NCBI GenBank assembly: GCA_024697625.1
Contig: JAILFJ010000092.1
Span: 1-53,746, forward strand
Length of the DNA: 53,746 bases
From: Oscillospiraceae bacterium
GTDB lineage: Bacteria > Bacillota > Clostridia > Oscillospirales > Oscillospiraceae
Direction: 5' to 3'
The notes below the pieces were generated by a model that worked only from the letters and a program-made list of their open reading frames with translations, ran no database searches and had not been told where the DNA came from. Both the position numbers and the translations under genes were made by a program. Positions 36,125 to 43,587 of the stretch are shown here, in pieces (the stretch's first letter is position 1; each line of letters opens with the position of its first letter).

Positions 36125-37423
36125 ATGCGGATCGATATCCTGACTCTCTTTCCGGACACGGTGCACGCCGTTCTGCATGAGAGCATCCTTGGCCGGGCTG
36201 CCGAGAAGGGCATTCTGGAGATCAACACCGTTCAGATCCGTGACTACACCGAAAACCGTCAGTGTCAGGTGGATGATTATCCCTACGGAGGCGGCTATGG
36301 CTGTGTGATGATGGCTCAGCCTCTGAAATCATGTCTCGACGCTGTCATTGCGGAAAGCGGGGACCGGCGGCGCCGGGTGATCTATCTCTCCCCGCAGGGC
36401 AGGACCTTCACGCAGGAGACCGCAAAGCGGCTTCAAAGGGACTACGATCAGCTTGTCCTGGTCTGCGGACACTATGAAGGGGTGGACGAGCGTTTTATCA
36501 CCTCCTGTGTGGATGAGGAGCTCTCGCTCGGCGATTTTGTTCTGACCGGCGGCGAGATCGCCGCCATGGCCGTCACGGATGCAGTCTGCCGGCTGGTTCC
36601 GGGGGTTCTGTCCGATCCCCAGTGTTACATCGGTGAGAGCCACTGGGACGGGCTTCTGGAGTATCCGCAGTATACCCGCCCGGAGGTCTGGGAGGGTCAG
36701 CCGGTTCCGGAGGTCCTTCTCTGCGGCGACCACGAGAAGATCGCACGCTGGCGGCGCTGTCAGCAGTTCCGCCGCACCCGGGAGAAACGCCCGGAGCTTT
36801 ACGAGGCCTTTCAGCCCGTGGACGACAGGGATCGCGAGCTCCTGAAGGAGCTGAGCAGAGCGGACCGGTGTATCAGGCTGACGGAGCCCGTAAGCTGCAG
36901 GCCGGCAGTCGAATCCGATCTTCCCGCAATTCTCCGGATCCGTGACGATGCCCGGGAGAATCTGAGACGGCAGGGCGCAGAACCGGGACCGGAAATCGGT
37001 ACGGAGGAAGCAGTCTTCCGCCAGGACATTGAGCGCGGAGAATGCCGTGTGCTTCTCCACGGAGACGAGATTGCCGCGGTGTTCACTCTCTCCTGCCGTC
37101 CCGAGCCGTCTTACGACTCCATCACAGACGGAAAGTGGACTCCCGACCTGGAGGCCTGCATCCTGCTTCGCATTGCCGTGTCCGACCGGTATCGGGGAAG
37201 CGGCATCTCCGACCGGCTTATGCGCTTTGCCGAACAGGAGACCGTCGCCTGCGGACGTCGCTGTATCCGGACGGACACCCACCGGAAGGACCGTCCCATG
37301 CAGCAGCTTCTCCGCGACAGCGGCTTCCGCTACCGGGGCAACCTTCTCTGTGATGAGCACGGACCCAGGCGGCAGGCCTTTGAAAAAATCATCAAGCTGA
37401 AAAAGCAGAAGGGGACAACATGA
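36125..37423 (+). CDS. trmD: tRNA (guanine-N1)-methyltransferase fused to a GNAT acetyltransferase domain
   Basis: 432 residues from ATG 36125 (MRIDILTLFP, the conserved start; a GTG at 36113 would add four). Residues 1-about 245 are a full TrmD with the trefoil-knot AdoMet site LVCGHYEGVDERF and LSLGDFVLTGGEIA, and GESHWDGLLEYPQYTRP. It makes m1G37 in tRNAs reading CNN, CCN and CGG codons. From about 255 to 425 a GNAT fold follows (CRPAVESDLPAILRIRDDAR, then acetyl-CoA loop RYRGSGISDRLM, ending RDSGFRYRGNL). The fusion is in one frame with no internal stop. The acetylated target is unknown. The stop overlaps the next start (ATGA). Confidence 0.95.
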   Translation: MRIDILTLFPDTVHAVLHESILGRAAEKGILEINTVQIRDYTENRQCQVDDYPYGGGYGCVMMAQPLKSCLDAVIAESGDRRRRVIYLSPQGRTFTQETAKRLQRDYDQLVLVCGHYEGVDERFITSCVDEELSLGDFVLTGGEIAAMAVTDAVCRLVPGVLSDPQCYIGESHWDGLLEYPQYTRPEVWEGQPVPEVLLCGDHEKIARWRRCQQFRRTREKRPELYEAFQPVDDRDRELLKELSRADRCIRLTEPVSCRPAVESDLPAILRIRDDARENLRRQGAEPGPEIGTEEAVFRQDIERGECRVLLHGDEIAAVFTLSCRPEPSYDSITDGKWTPDLEACILLRIAVSDRYRGSGISDRLMRFAEQETVACGRRCIRTDTHRKDRPMQQLLRDSGFRYRGNLLCDEHGPRRQAFEKIIKLKKQKGTT

Positions 37424-37596
37424 AACGCACCAAAGTCTTTACCCTGGTCATGGCCATTTTCTGGACGGTTGTGGCAGTGCTCGCCGTCATTCTGGTCTCA
37501 CGCATGGAGCTGAGTGCCTCCTGGGTCATCATCTTCGCCTTTCTCGCCTTCGTCACCGTGGTCGGGAACTGGCTGCGTTACTTCCGCAGCAAATGA
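37420..37596 (+). CDS. 58-residue membrane protein between trmD and rsmA
   Basis: ATG 37420 overlaps the trmD stop, and its stop TGA (37594-37596) overlaps the rsmA start, so it is translationally coupled on both sides; GAAGGGG precedes it. The product has two hydrophobic segments (about residues 7-26 and 34-50) with a short SRMELSAS turn and a basic tail WLRYFRSK. No family recognised. Coupling and codon use like the neighbours support a real gene. Confidence 0.75.
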   Translation: MKRTKVFTLVMAIFWTVVAVLAVILVSRMELSASWVIIFAFLAFVTVVGNWLRYFRSK

Positions 37597-38453
37597 CGCG
37601 GCTTACAGATCCGGAGCAGATCAGGGAACTGCTCGGAAGGCACGGTTTTCATTTCTCCAAAGCCCTTGGTCAGAATTTTCTGATTGACGCCACGGTGCCG
37701 GAGCGCATCGCAGGGAGTGTCAGAGCCGACGCAGGCTGCGGCGTGCTGGAAATCGGCCCGGGGATCGGCTGTCTGACGGCTGAGCTCTCAAAGCACGCCG
37801 GGAAGGTTCTCGCCGTTGAGCTGGACCGGCGCCTCGAGCCCCTGATCCGGGAGACGCTCGCCCACTGCAGCAACACCGAGGTGCTGTTCTCGGACATCAT
37901 GAAGCTGGACATTCCTCGCCTTGCCGAAGAGAAGCTGCCGTATGAGACCCGTCTCGTCTGCGCCAATCTCCCCTATAATATCACCTCTCCCCTCCTCACC
38001 GAGCTGGTTCGGGCCGGATGCTTTGAGCGGATCTGCGTGATGATCCAGAAGGAGGTCGCAGACCGCATCTGCGCAGGGTCGGGTTCCAAGGATTACGGTG
38101 CTTTTGGGCTTTTTGTCCAGTGGTATTACGCACCGGAACTGCTCTTTACGGTCCCGCCGCACTGCTTTCTGCCCCAGCCGAAGGTCACCTCTGCCGTTAT
38201 CCGCCTCACGAGACGCAGCCTGCCCCCGGCGGAAGTGCAGGAGGAAGCAAGGATGTTTCGGATCATCCGCGCCGCCTTCAATCAGCGGCGGAAAACCCTG
38301 GTCAACGCGCTGGCCTCCGCGTTTCCGGAGCTGGGCAAGCCTGCTCTGGAGGAACTGCTGTCCGGCTGCGGACTGGATCCCGCCGTGCGCGGCGAGAAGC
38401 TGACACTTCAGGAATTTGCCAGCCTCTCGAACGCCTTCCCGGGCGGATCGTAA
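37593..38453 (+). CDS. rsmA: 16S rRNA (adenine1518/1519-N6)-dimethyltransferase RsmA (KsgA)
   Basis: 286 residues. KALGQNFLID, the AdoMet loop VLEIGPGIGCLTAEL and the catalytic NLPYNITSPLL (N-L-P-Y) are all present. It dimethylates two adenines near the 3' end of 16S rRNA in late 30S assembly. In this position rplS, which often follows trmD, is absent. A terminator follows 36 bp after the stop. Confidence 0.97.
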   Translation: MTRLTDPEQIRELLGRHGFHFSKALGQNFLIDATVPERIAGSVRADAGCGVLEIGPGIGCLTAELSKHAGKVLAVELDRRLEPLIRETLAHCSNTEVLFSDIMKLDIPRLAEEKLPYETRLVCANLPYNITSPLLTELVRAGCFERICVMIQKEVADRICAGSGSKDYGAFGLFVQWYYAPELLFTVPPHCFLPQPKVTSAVIRLTRRSLPPAEVQEEARMFRIIRAAFNQRRKTLVNALASAFPELGKPALEELLSGCGLDPAVRGEKLTLQEFASLSNAFPGGS

Positions 38454-38488
38454 CCCCGCGCAATCCTGTTCATTCCCATAAAACAAAC

Positions 38489-38525
38489 AGAAGCCAGGAA
38501 TCTCTCCTGACTTCTTCTTTTTATT
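38489..38525 (+). terminator. terminator after rsmA
   Basis: AGAAGCCAGGA pairs with TCCTGACTTCT (one mismatch), five-base loop, then CTTTTTATT. Confidence 0.85.
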
Positions 38526-38586
38526 GTCCGGGAAGGTGAGATGCTTCCCCTCTCTTTCCCGGTCCGTCTCTGTATCTGTCTCTTTT

Positions 38587-39930
38587 CTATTCTTCCGGCC
38601 GGATCACCACGTCGCAGGTTTCGATCCCGTAGTACTGGAACAGGCGTATGGCGGCGCTGTCTATCCTTTCGCCGCAGATGCAGATCGGTACGGCCGGCGG
38701 GCAGCTCACCGAAGGTGAGGCAAGGATTCTGCCGAGGCTCTCCTGCACGGGCACCCGCTGAAACGGAGACAGCATTGCTTCCCGCATCTCCATTACCGGC
38801 TCCTGTGCGCTTCGCACCGGCGGCTGCTCCTCGATTGCAGGTCTGTTCGGCAGGTTCATCAGAAAGCTCTGCAGCAGCCCCAGTCGGTGGTGTCCAAGCT
38901 CCGTTCCCGGCATCATCACGGTGTAATCCGCATCGGCAAACTCGCAGATCATACCCTGCTCAGCAAGCAGCTTCTCGAGTTCGGTCCCGCGGTAGCCCAT
39001 TCCTTTCGGGCGGAGTGTCAGCTTCATCGGCTCCGTCCCCTCCGGGTTCCAGCCGCGCCTTGTCAGAGCCTCCCGCATATAGCGCAGTGTACCGGCGGTC
39101 TCAAGGAGAGCCCGGCGGTAGTACCGGTCCTCCAGTATGGTGTTCGCCCTGTCCAGAGACTGCAGGATCAGCCAGGACGGGCTTGTGCTGGCGAAGAGGG
39201 CCATCGCCCGCTCCATCATCGGCAGCAGTGTTTCCGGGCAGCAGGTCGACGCATGCAGATACGCGCCTCCCGTCAGGACAGGGAGTGTCTTATGGGCCGA
39301 GTCGCAGCAGAGGTCCGCCCCGGAGTCCATCGGATGCAGTGCCCCGGGGAGAAACCTCAGATAAGCTCCGTGGGCGTTGTCCGTCAGCAGCAGCGCGTCA
39401 TGCCTGTGACAGATCTCGGCAAGCGGGGCGAGCGGAGTCAGGTTTCCAAGATAGTCCGGGCTGGTGATATAGACCGCTGTCGGGCTCCGGTCCGGATCGG
39501 CAAACAGCTCTTCGAGCGTCTCCGCTTCGATCCTGCAGTTGAGAAGATTCTCCTCACAGCCGATCCACCGCACCGGCAGATCCAGCAGCGCAGCTGCCTC
39601 CGAGAAAACACGGTGCGCATTCCGCCCCGCGGCGATAAGCGGTTTTCTGCCCATCCGCTTTGCATGCATCAGCGCCAGATAGAGCATGGCCCGGATGCAG
39701 AGGGATGAGCCCTCCGTGGAATAGACCGTCCGGGCGCTGCCGAAGAGGGCTTCGCAGTTTCGCTCGCTCTCGCGGATGATCCCCTTCGAGTCATACAGCA
39801 CGTCCGAGCCGGAGATCTCTGTGATATCCAGCTGCTCCGGAATCCCGTTTCCCTTGTGGCCGGGCATATGCAGCCGTATGGGCTTTTTCTCCGCGTAGTC
39901 GGTCACAAAATCGCAGATCGGTGTGGTCAT
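38587..39930 (-). CDS. PLP-dependent Orn/Lys/Arg decarboxylase family protein
   Basis: 447 residues. Starts with the family's RLHMPGHKGNG (about 19-29); PLP Lys is in CDSAHKTLPVLTGGAYLH (about 217-226), with LLTDNAHGAYLRF upstream and STEGSSLCIRA as the phosphate site. A shortened C-terminal domain (about 330-447) ends ICICGERIDSAAIRLFQYYGIETCD. It belongs to the type III-fold decarboxylase group (SpeA/YaaO-like) found in Clostridia; substrate (Arg, Lys or Orn) cannot be read. Its start overlaps the stop of the SCIFF maturase (ATGA), an unusual coupling of a decarboxylase to a peptide-maturation operon. Confidence 0.88.
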   Translation of the reverse strand: MTTPICDFVTDYAEKKPIRLHMPGHKGNGIPEQLDITEISGSDVLYDSKGIIRESERNCEALFGSARTVYSTEGSSLCIRAMLYLALMHAKRMGRKPLIAAGRNAHRVFSEAAALLDLPVRWIGCEENLLNCRIEAETLEELFADPDRSPTAVYITSPDYLGNLTPLAPLAEICHRHDALLLTDNAHGAYLRFLPGALHPMDSGADLCCDSAHKTLPVLTGGAYLHASTCCPETLLPMMERAMALFASTSPSWLILQSLDRANTILEDRYYRRALLETAGTLRYMREALTRRGWNPEGTEPMKLTLRPKGMGYRGTELEKLLAEQGMICEFADADYTVMMPGTELGHHRLGLLQSFLMNLPNRPAIEEQPPVRSAQEPVMEMREAMLSPFQRVPVQESLGRILASPSVSCPPAVPICICGERIDSAAIRLFQYYGIETCDVVIRPEE

Positions 39931-41354
39931 TTTTCAGCTGCGGCAGTCTCTTTCAGGGCTGCCTTCGGCCCGGCTGTTTCTCTGGCGGCTCTCGCCACTG
40001 CCATCATGATCGCGCATTCCATCCGTTTCCGGAACAGCTCACAGCCGGCTTCATATACACCGGTGATCGCTCCGGTCGCGTGCCATGCGTTCGCCGCGCA
40101 GCCGCCGGCGCAGTAGAGCCTCGCCCAGCAGTCCCGGCACTCCGCCCTGGCATAGACGTTGCAGGAGGCAAATTCCTGCTGTACCTCCGGGTTGTTCAGT
40201 CCGTTCCAGATGTCTCCGAGGCGGAAGTGCTCTTCCCCGACGAACTGATGGCACGGATAGAGGTCTCCCCAGGGCGTCACCGCCATGTACTCGGTCCCTG
40301 AACCGCAGCCTGAGATGCGCTTATAAATGCAGGGGCCGTCCGCCAGATCCAGCATGTAGTGGTAGAAGGTGAAGGGTCTCCCCTCCTCTTCCCGCTGCAG
40401 CATCAGCTCTGCAAGCTCTTCATACTGTGCCTTCACCGTTCTGATATCTTCCTCCGTCAGCGCGGAGGGATCGCCCGGCGCGCAGACCACAGGCTCCATG
40501 CTGAGTTCCGTGAAGCCAAGCTCCAGCATCTTTCGGATATCCTGTACGAAATCCGGGTTGCTGTGGGTGAAGGTACCGCGCATGTAATAATTTTTCCCGC
40601 CTCTGGCCTTAACCAGCTTCTGGAACTTTGGGACGATCCGTTCCCAGCTTCCGTTTCCGGCATAGTCCACCCGGAAGCGGTCGTGGATCTCTTTCCGTCC
40701 GTCCAGACTCAGCACGACGTTGCTCATCTCACGGTTTGCAAAATCGATGACGTCGTCGTCGATCAGCATGCCGTTCGTCGTGAGGGTGAAGCGGAAGTTC
40801 TTCCCTGCTTCCTTCTCACGGCTTCTGGCGTAGGCAACAAGCTGCTTTACGGTCTCGAAATTCATCAGTGGCTCTCCGCCGAAGAAGTCGACCTCCAGGT
40901 TCCGCCGCGTGCCGGAGTGTTCGATCAGAAAGTCCAGCGCCCGCATCCCGACCTCAGGGCTCATCACGGCTCTCTCCCCGTGATACTTGCCCTGGCTGGC
41001 AAAGCAGTAGGAACAGTTGAGGTTGCAGGTATGCGCCACATGCAGGCACAGCGCCTTGATGATGCCTGCGCTTCTTTCCTTCAGCTCTCCCGCCATAGGG
41101 GCAAAGCGGTCCGGGCTGAAGAGCTGACCTGCGTCCTTCAGCTCCGTGATCTCCGCATAGCAGCGTGCAATCTCCTCTTCCGTCACGTCCGCATGATTCC
41201 GATACTTCTCAAGCATGGCGGAGCGGATCTCCTCATACGTTCCGGCCTCATACAGGGCAATCATATCGTATGCGAGCTCATCCACCGCATGTACCGAACC
41301 GGAGCAGACGTCCAGAACGATGTTGTATCCGTTAAGCTGATACTGATGAATCAT
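39927..41354 (-). CDS. scfB: SCIFF peptide radical SAM maturase (SPASM domain)
   Basis: 475 residues from ATG 41354 (MIHQYQLNGYNIVLDVCSGSVHAVD), with GGAGG eight bases upstream. An N-terminal precursor-binding domain precedes the radical SAM core with its CxxxCxxC cluster motif HTCNLNCSYCFASQGKYH (about 99-116). The C-terminal SPASM region is Cys-rich (CGSGTEYMAVTPWGDLYPC, then CRDCWARLYCAGGCAAN) and would hold two more iron-sulfur clusters. Known members form Cys-to-Thr/Asn thioether links in the Six-Cys-in-45 precursor. The precursor gene lies 60 bp upstream. Confidence 0.96.
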   Translation of the reverse strand: MIHQYQLNGYNIVLDVCSGSVHAVDELAYDMIALYEAGTYEEIRSAMLEKYRNHADVTEEEIARCYAEITELKDAGQLFSPDRFAPMAGELKERSAGIIKALCLHVAHTCNLNCSYCFASQGKYHGERAVMSPEVGMRALDFLIEHSGTRRNLEVDFFGGEPLMNFETVKQLVAYARSREKEAGKNFRFTLTTNGMLIDDDVIDFANREMSNVVLSLDGRKEIHDRFRVDYAGNGSWERIVPKFQKLVKARGGKNYYMRGTFTHSNPDFVQDIRKMLELGFTELSMEPVVCAPGDPSALTEEDIRTVKAQYEELAELMLQREEEGRPFTFYHYMLDLADGPCIYKRISGCGSGTEYMAVTPWGDLYPCHQFVGEEHFRLGDIWNGLNNPEVQQEFASCNVYARAECRDCWARLYCAGGCAANAWHATGAITGVYEAGCELFRKRMECAIMMAVARAARETAGPKAALKETAAAEK

Positions 41355-41414
41355 CGACGATTTCCTCCAAAAAAAATGTCGCCCCATTCGACGACATTTC
41401 CTTCTCTCAAAACC

Positions 41415-41573
41415 TTATTCTGCCTTCTTGCTGTTCTCACACTGCTGGTTGACAATCCCGCAGCTGGTCTTGCACGCGGACTGGCATGAGGTCTGGCACT
41501 CGCCGCAGCCGCCGTTCTTGGCGCTCTCGCAGAGATTCCGGGTTTTCAGAGTCACAATATGTTTCCGTTCCAT
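41415..41573 (-). CDS. scfA: SCIFF (six-cysteines-in-forty-five) ranthipeptide precursor
   Basis: 52 residues from ATG 41573, with GGAGG eight bases upstream. The leader HIVTLKTRNLCESAK leads into GGCGECQTSCQSACKTSC and a last Cys in VNQQCEN, the near-invariant SCIFF core. There are seven Cys: six in the core (23, 26, 30, 34, 38, 45) and an extra one at 15 in the leader. SCIFF peptides are almost universal in Clostridia; they are modified by the adjacent radical SAM enzyme and reported to act in quorum sensing or population behaviour. The gene has its own promoter at 41602-41630. Confidence 0.97.
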   Translation of the reverse strand: MERKHIVTLKTRNLCESAKNGGCGECQTSCQSACKTSCGIVNQQCENSKKAE

Positions 41574-41601
41574 GATTCGGTCCTCCAAAAAAATATGCTT
41601 A

Positions 41602-41630
41602 TTTATACCATAGTTTTTGCATCAAGTCAA
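41602..41630 (-). promoter_or_regulatory. promoter of the SCIFF operon
   Basis: Minus-strand TTGACT (41625-41630), 17-bp spacer, TATAAA (41602-41607), followed by a short leader to the scfA ribosome binding site. Confidence 0.8.
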
Positions 41631-41759
41631 GGTCTGACTGGCACTTGTGCGTCAGTTCTCCCCGCGCAGTCCCGAATTCTTCCGTGCAGCCGTGCGGCCC
41701 TCTCTTCGGGCACCTTTCACCGCAGCGCACGGAAGCTGAGGCAGCACGGGAGAAAACAC

Positions 41760-41785
41760 TACCCCGGACCCAGCGGTCCGGGGTA
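41760..41785 (-). terminator. terminator after the dehydratase operon
   Basis: Stem TACCCCGGACC/GGTCCGGGGTA with a four-base loop; on the minus strand GTGTTTTC follows. Confidence 0.75.
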
Positions 41786-41805
41786 ATGCAGAGATCGGTC
41801 TTCGT

Positions 41806-41976
41806 TCAGATATACTGCTTTCTCTCAAGTCCGTCATACCACTTCTCAAAGAAGGGTTCCAGAAGAGCCGTCGCTTTCATATCCAGGTTGAAGAAGTAAA
41901 CCGTAAAGGTCACCACAAAGAACGCCAGCACGGCAATCACAAGCTTGACCAGAACACTCAGCACTTTCGATTTCAT
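41806..41976 (-). CDS. 56-residue single-pass membrane protein
   Basis: ATG 41976 follows GGAGGAG and lies 12 bp after the stop of the larger dehydratase subunit. Sequence: basic start KSKVLSVLVKL, a hydrophobic segment (about 9-29), then a soluble tail LDMKATALLEPFFEKWYDGLERKQYI. No family recognised. Position at the 3' end of the dehydratase operon suggests a linked function, perhaps a membrane tether; this is a guess. Confidence 0.7.
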   Translation of the reverse strand: MKSKVLSVLVKLVIAVLAFFVVTFTVYFFNLDMKATALLEPFFEKWYDGLERKQYI

Positions 41977-41988
41977 ACTCTCTCCTCC

Positions 41989-43587
41989 TCAGTACGCCTC
42001 GTTGTCCGGGATGATTTCCAGGGACGGATCCAGCGGTTCCTCCCGCATGACGGTGCGCATATAGTTGTTCACCTGGTCACGGATTGCCTGGCGGGTAAAG
42101 ACACGCGGGTCGCAGAGATCGTGGGAGACCCACATGATATGGATGCCCCGTTCTCTGGCCTGCTCCTCAAACTGGCCGTGCATACCGGTCAGCGCTTTGC
42201 AGCTCATGTGTTCCCACATCATGACGATATCGGCGTTCATCTTCTCGCAGAGTTCCCAGAGGTCGTCCACCAGTACCTTGAAGCCGCCGTGGGTGTGGTT
42301 GCGCATGATCATCTCCATGTTCAGCATGGCCATGTCGCGGTAGGCCTGCTCGCGGTTTTCCGGAGTATCCTCTTCGGCGATCATATCGGTGTTGATGACG
42401 GAGAGCATGTCGGTCAGAGGCACAACGCCCCAGCACTGCAGCAGCCAGTAAAGCTGGTCGATCACGTACTGCGGCTGGACGCCCCAGATGATGCAGCGGT
42501 GGCGGTATTCCTTCGCATACATGCGTTTCTCTTTATAGCCCTTTTCCGCGAGCTCCAGAAGCTTTCTGTCTATATCGACAAATTCCGGCATGCGTCCGGA
42601 GTTGCCCATGTAGTTGGTGTCGTTGTAGAGGCTGAAGGCGGCGCCGAAGAACTGAGGATAGGGTGTCGAGTTGATCTCCATCTGGGCGATGCGGCACTTT
42701 GTGGCATAGTTCACGCGTTTCGCCGCGGCAAAGTAAACATCCCAGTCCCACTTCTCGCCTGTGTGCTCCTCCACGAAGCGAATAGCCTTTTTGATTTCCT
42801 CGGCGGCATATTCCAGCACGTCCGGTTCCTTATGGCGGAGAGGTGTCGCCAGTTGATAGGTCGGGATGCCGTACTCGCGCTCCAGACGTTTGGCAATGAT
42901 GCCGTTCCCCATCAGCGAGCCGTCACAGGTGGTGTTGTTCTGTACGGCACAGGAGCCCAGGACACAGAAGTCGTCGTCGATCGAGATTCCGGCCTCTGCC
43001 TCGGGCATCGGGCAGACGTCTCCGGGAATCCCGTACTGCTGTGCGATGTCCAGATAATGCTCGACGTTGAACTGGTGGAAGATGTTCGAGGCAAACATGG
43101 TGGGAACTTCACGCAGGATCGTGTGAACCTTGTCGGTATCGAAGCCCATCATGAACGTGACCATGGAGTTCTCATCGGTGATGACGCACTTGTCGGAATA
43201 GGCTTTGTCGTTCCCGACCCGGCGGTCGCCGCGGAAGCAGTTGCCGATGGCTTTGGTCACGTCGGCAATGACAAAGTTGAAGGAGGTGTGCGCAATGCGC
43301 AGCGCTTCGTCACGCAGCCCTATGGTAAACTTGTCCATGCCGTGGGGGACAAAGAGATAGCTCATCATCCAGCGGTAGCGGAAGAAACCCTTGACGTTGC
43401 GCGGAACAATAATGAAGCGTCCGAGAACACTCAGCAGGTACAGCCATCTGGTATAGTCGTAGAAGGTGTCTTTCACTCCGCGCCACTCGCGGCGTCTGCG
43501 GACCTTCAGCTTGTCGCTGTAAATCTTTCCGGGAGACTGCTCACCTGCACGTCTGACAGGATTTACGATTTTTTCGACTGTCTTCAT
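41989..43587 (-). CDS. 2-hydroxyacyl-CoA dehydratase family protein, large subunit
   Basis: 532 residues. Belongs to the HgdAB/BcrBC/FldBC superfamily by its Cys-bearing segments DDFCVLGSCAVQNNTTCDG (about 201-219) and VMMWEHMSCKALTGMHG (about 457-473) and the substrate region AKRVNYATKCRIAQMEINSTPYPQFFGAA. The N-terminal 100 or so residues are an unusual basic extension (RRAGEQSPGKIYSDKLKVRRRREWRG). Known relatives dehydrate 2-hydroxyacyl-CoA or reduce aromatic CoA esters with a 4Fe-4S cluster activated by an ATP-dependent protein; no such activator gene, CoA-transferase or dehydrogenase lies in this window, so the substrate is unknown. Translationally coupled to the partner upstream. Confidence 0.82.
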   Translation of the reverse strand: MKTVEKIVNPVRRAGEQSPGKIYSDKLKVRRRREWRGVKDTFYDYTRWLYLLSVLGRFIIVPRNVKGFFRYRWMMSYLFVPHGMDKFTIGLRDEALRIAHTSFNFVIADVTKAIGNCFRGDRRVGNDKAYSDKCVITDENSMVTFMMGFDTDKVHTILREVPTMFASNIFHQFNVEHYLDIAQQYGIPGDVCPMPEAEAGISIDDDFCVLGSCAVQNNTTCDGSLMGNGIIAKRLEREYGIPTYQLATPLRHKEPDVLEYAAEEIKKAIRFVEEHTGEKWDWDVYFAAAKRVNYATKCRIAQMEINSTPYPQFFGAAFSLYNDTNYMGNSGRMPEFVDIDRKLLELAEKGYKEKRMYAKEYRHRCIIWGVQPQYVIDQLYWLLQCWGVVPLTDMLSVINTDMIAEEDTPENREQAYRDMAMLNMEMIMRNHTHGGFKVLVDDLWELCEKMNADIVMMWEHMSCKALTGMHGQFEEQARERGIHIMWVSHDLCDPRVFTRQAIRDQVNNYMRTVMREEPLDPSLEIIPDNEAY

